In this document: piece by piece, positions 63,101 through 64,000 of the stretch | Layout of the letters: every line of letters begins with the position of its first letter | Position numbering within the stretch: position 1 is the stretch's first letter | From: JACJYM01 sp965230495 | GTDB lineage: Bacteria > Bacteroidota > Bacteroidia > Chitinophagales > Saprospiraceae | Length of the DNA: 64,000 bases | Direction of reading: 5' to 3' | NCBI GenBank assembly: GCA_965230495.1 | Contig: CBDDLC010000002.1 | Location: 186,001-250,000 of the forward strand | Made by a program: the position numbers and the translations under genes | The notes under the pieces: generated by a model | The model's input: only the letters and a program-made list of their open reading frames with translations | Told to the model about the DNA's origin: nothing | Database searches by the model: none

Positions 63101-64000
63101 TTAAGAGATTACTTGCCAGCGGGATTGGGTTTTGATTTAGGTAATAATCCTGGATGGAATGCTGATGGCACATACGATATTGGAGTGGTTATAAACCCTG
63201 GAGAGTCTCATGTTGTTACTTTGAATCTATTGTTTAACCAGACTAGTGGAGGAGCAGAAGATTGGTTAAATTATGTGGAGATTGTTTCTGCAATGGATGA
63301 TGAAGGAAATGACATGACAAATAATGATGCAGATAGTCAGGCCAATTCGAACAGTCCTGAAGAACTTGCTGTTTTACCAGGATCGGAAGATGACAATAAT
63401 ATTGACGGTGGAGGACCAAGTGTAGGTGAGGATGAAGATGACCATGATCCTGCGGGTATTTATTTTGCTGACGTTGCATTGACAAAATCAACGGATGAGT
63501 CAGTACCGTTTAAGCTTGGTGATTTAGTGAATTATACGGTCACTATACGAAACCAAGGTAATATTGAATTACCTCAAGTTGGAATCATTGACCACATTCC
63601 TTCTGGATTGTATTTGACGGACAATAACTTCCCATTATGGTCAACTAATTCTCAACTGACTACAGCAGAGACAGTTGTATTTAACCTTATGCCTGGTGAG
63701 GTGAGGGAAATTCCACTTACTTTTCAACTGAGAAAAGCGGATGCACAGATGGATGGTTGGGATAATTATGCCGAAGTATCCTTTATAAGAGATGGAGATA
63801 ATAACGATATAGCAGATATCGATAGTACACCTGATGAAAACCCAAATAATGATATCGGAGGTACCATAGGTACAGACGAAGATGATCATTACGAGGATGA
63901 TGGTAACGATACAAATGGAGATGGCATTACAGATGAAGATGATCATGATCCTGAACGTATAGAAATTTTTGACCTTGCTCTTAGAAAAGTAATGAATACT
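60164..64000 (+). CDS. DUF11-array surface protein (partial, runs off right edge)
   Basis: The frame opens with ATG at 60164 and remains open for 1279 codons to the window end. The N terminus has a signal-like segment (FLTPAIALVSIFGFISFNGI). A SdrD_B domain follows (SIGDFLWYDSNHNGIQDPGE), then a PKD/Ig-like domain with GFDWSDGHSSSD, then a series of DUF11 domains: LDMALIKTIPNDP, FDLALSKTIGAGG, FDLALKKELITDP, YDLALDKKTNATG, FDLALKKEIVSLP, VALTKSTDESVP and the beginning of a seventh, FDLALRKVMNT. Asp-rich linkers such as DSDGDGITDEDDHDP join them. By analogy with its neighbour it should end in a T9SS sorting domain, but this lies outside the window. A long calcium-stabilised surface stalk is the likely role. 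Confidence 0.85.
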   Translation, partial: MKIKRFLTPAIALVSIFGFISFNGIDAVSESETSVITSVAPPSIGDFLWYDSNHNGIQDPGEPGLNGVNVQIYREVTPGNFVVVGADITDVDGVYVFDNTNSTPFLDNTLYYIVVEDPIMEPGSMNPTGPTLQDAGPISPTQDDLDSDASIAAGGFPFDGKPYIEYTTTTGFAAINNLDFGFFTLCSELDVSIDLVDEICEGETVRLNVLVDGGVEPYGFDWSDGHSSSDPFYDVSPSSNTTYVVTVTDDIGCTATSSVDTRVRRCTLDMALIKTIPNDPTFKVGDIATFTITVCNQGETVVDSIVIQDHIPNGYTLVDPDWTIVSSSSTYFDANYTMTITNGELAPDGLLPGVCMDIPIDLEIVTGANPSNLVNYAEIEAQRDIFGFEDDFDSNPGSNTAEELSVMPGDPNDDNLTTGGPSEFEDEDDHDPAQAPFFDLALSKTIGAGGPFKYGDVLTFDINIYNQGNVPATDIVVLDYVPSGLRFIDSNAPLWSYDGSSGNASSMVTGILNPGETMTIPLVLEVISTDDQDGWLNIAEIFAAEDDNGIDRTDDDVDSQYDGDSTNDIGGTPETDEDDHIDDDGMDSDGDGITDEDDHDPELIKVFDLALKKELITDPPYSYGQDLIFEITVCNQGNTVAKDIEITDYVPDGLEYNPLANGFLGWTGASPNPTNVNMTQLAPGDCQTETIILRMVQADDPLAWNNYAEITRAFDNDLVDMTNNDADSTPGSNTAEENAVVPGSEDDDNMDGGGPSVGEDEDDHDPAGPMFYDLALDKKTNATGPFRYGDEATFTITVHNQGNLPVTDISIIDYIPSGFSFDSNNFPTWVFDSQNNQATSVINFIEAGGEASVDIDLIFVATTDPEEAWTNYAEILQFKDTDGIDVSDQDIDSTPDGDNTNDVGGTPETDEDDHIDDDGLDSDGDGITDEDDHDPAKLEVFDLALKKEIVSLPPYNYGDMFVYEITVYNQGNIPATNIQLRDYLPAGLGFDLGNNPGWNADGTYDIGVVINPGESHVVTLNLLFNQTSGGAEDWLNYVEIVSAMDDEGNDMTNNDADSQANSNSPEELAVLPGSEDDNNIDGGGPSVGEDEDDHDPAGIYFADVALTKSTDESVPFKLGDLVNYTVTIRNQGNIELPQVGIIDHIPSGLYLTDNNFPLWSTNSQLTTAETVVFNLMPGEVREIPLTFQLRKADAQMDGWDNYAEVSFIRDGDNNDIADIDSTPDENPNNDIGGTIGTDEDDHYEDDGNDTNGDGITDEDDHDPERIEIFDLALRKVMNT
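60970..64000 (+). repeat. Array of ~500-bp DUF11 units with two alternating linkers
   Basis: The marker EDDHDP recurs near 61440, 61937, 62440, 62950, 63437 and 63933, a period of about 500 bases. Linkers alternate between one with GSNTAEE and GGGPSVGEDEDDHDPA and one with NDIGGTPETDEDDH and DSDGDGITDEDDHDP. The true repeat is therefore a two-domain unit of about 1 kb. Copies are more diverged than those in the neighbouring adhesin. Confidence 0.8.

Overview
The window is a low-GC chromosomal segment of a Bacteroidota bacterium. The supporting evidence is type IX secretion (T9SS) components (two PorP/SprF-like proteins, PorX, PorD), many secreted proteins with T9SS type A or type B C-terminal sorting domains, phylum-typical families (DUF2480, DUF6768, DUF4835, Bacteroidota RpoZ, a MurF-Alr fusion), and promoters of the TTTG / TAnnTTTG type. 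A marine, Saprospira-like or Cytophaga-like surface-living organism is likely, but genus cannot be read from the sequence. I saw no tRNA, rRNA, CRISPR array, insertion sequence or prophage.

Layout. 1-3.4 kb: a leftward trpE-G-D-C operon with 4-base overlaps, preceded by a trp attenuator whose 19-residue leader peptide has three Trp codons in a row. 3.5-5.0 kb: a GlxA-type AraC regulator divergent from an ABM-domain protein, with a duplicated operator-like site between them. 5.2-6.2 kb: remains of three decayed genes. 6.3-8.4 kb: a secreted alpha/beta hydrolase and an ECF sigma factor with a DUF6768 membrane partner. 8.6-15.3 kb: purD, murF-alr fusion, a CotH/lamin-tail T9SS cargo and a spermidine-synthase-like methyltransferase. 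15.4-17.2 kb: TPR membrane protein, DUF2480, ScpB. 17.4-20.2 kb: PorP/SprF, bactofilin, two small AtpZ/AtpI-like membrane proteins and a biotin carrier. 20.3-26.0 kb: a leftward cassette of PorP/SprF, an M43-type metalloprotease and a 1306-residue PKD protein with a type B sorting domain. 26.2-29.1 kb: PorX and an HD phosphohydrolase.

29.1-33.6 kb holds the most unusual gene: a 1486-residue exported protein made of about 46 copies of a 23-residue repeat in two flavours, interrupted by two OmpA peptidoglycan-binding domains and ended by a PG_binding_1 domain. 33.7-41.9 kb is mostly housekeeping: glyA, then a leftward run bamD-rpoZ-coaBC-porD-purN-PLP deaminase, and a second leftward group with ybaB, a LamG type B cargo and a DUF1573 lipoprotein. 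42-45.7 kb: two lamin-tail type A cargos. 45.8-49.3 kb: a Ca/Na antiporter, tatC, a small membrane protein and a lipoprotein.

49.4-64 kb is taken by two divergent giant adhesins: a 3427-residue SdrD_B/DUF11 protein containing 879-bp near-identical tandem repeats, and a DUF11-array protein that runs off the right edge. The theme of the window is surface display through T9SS: export regulators and outer-membrane attachment proteins lie close to at least six cargos, and giant repetitive stalks make up about a third of the DNA.
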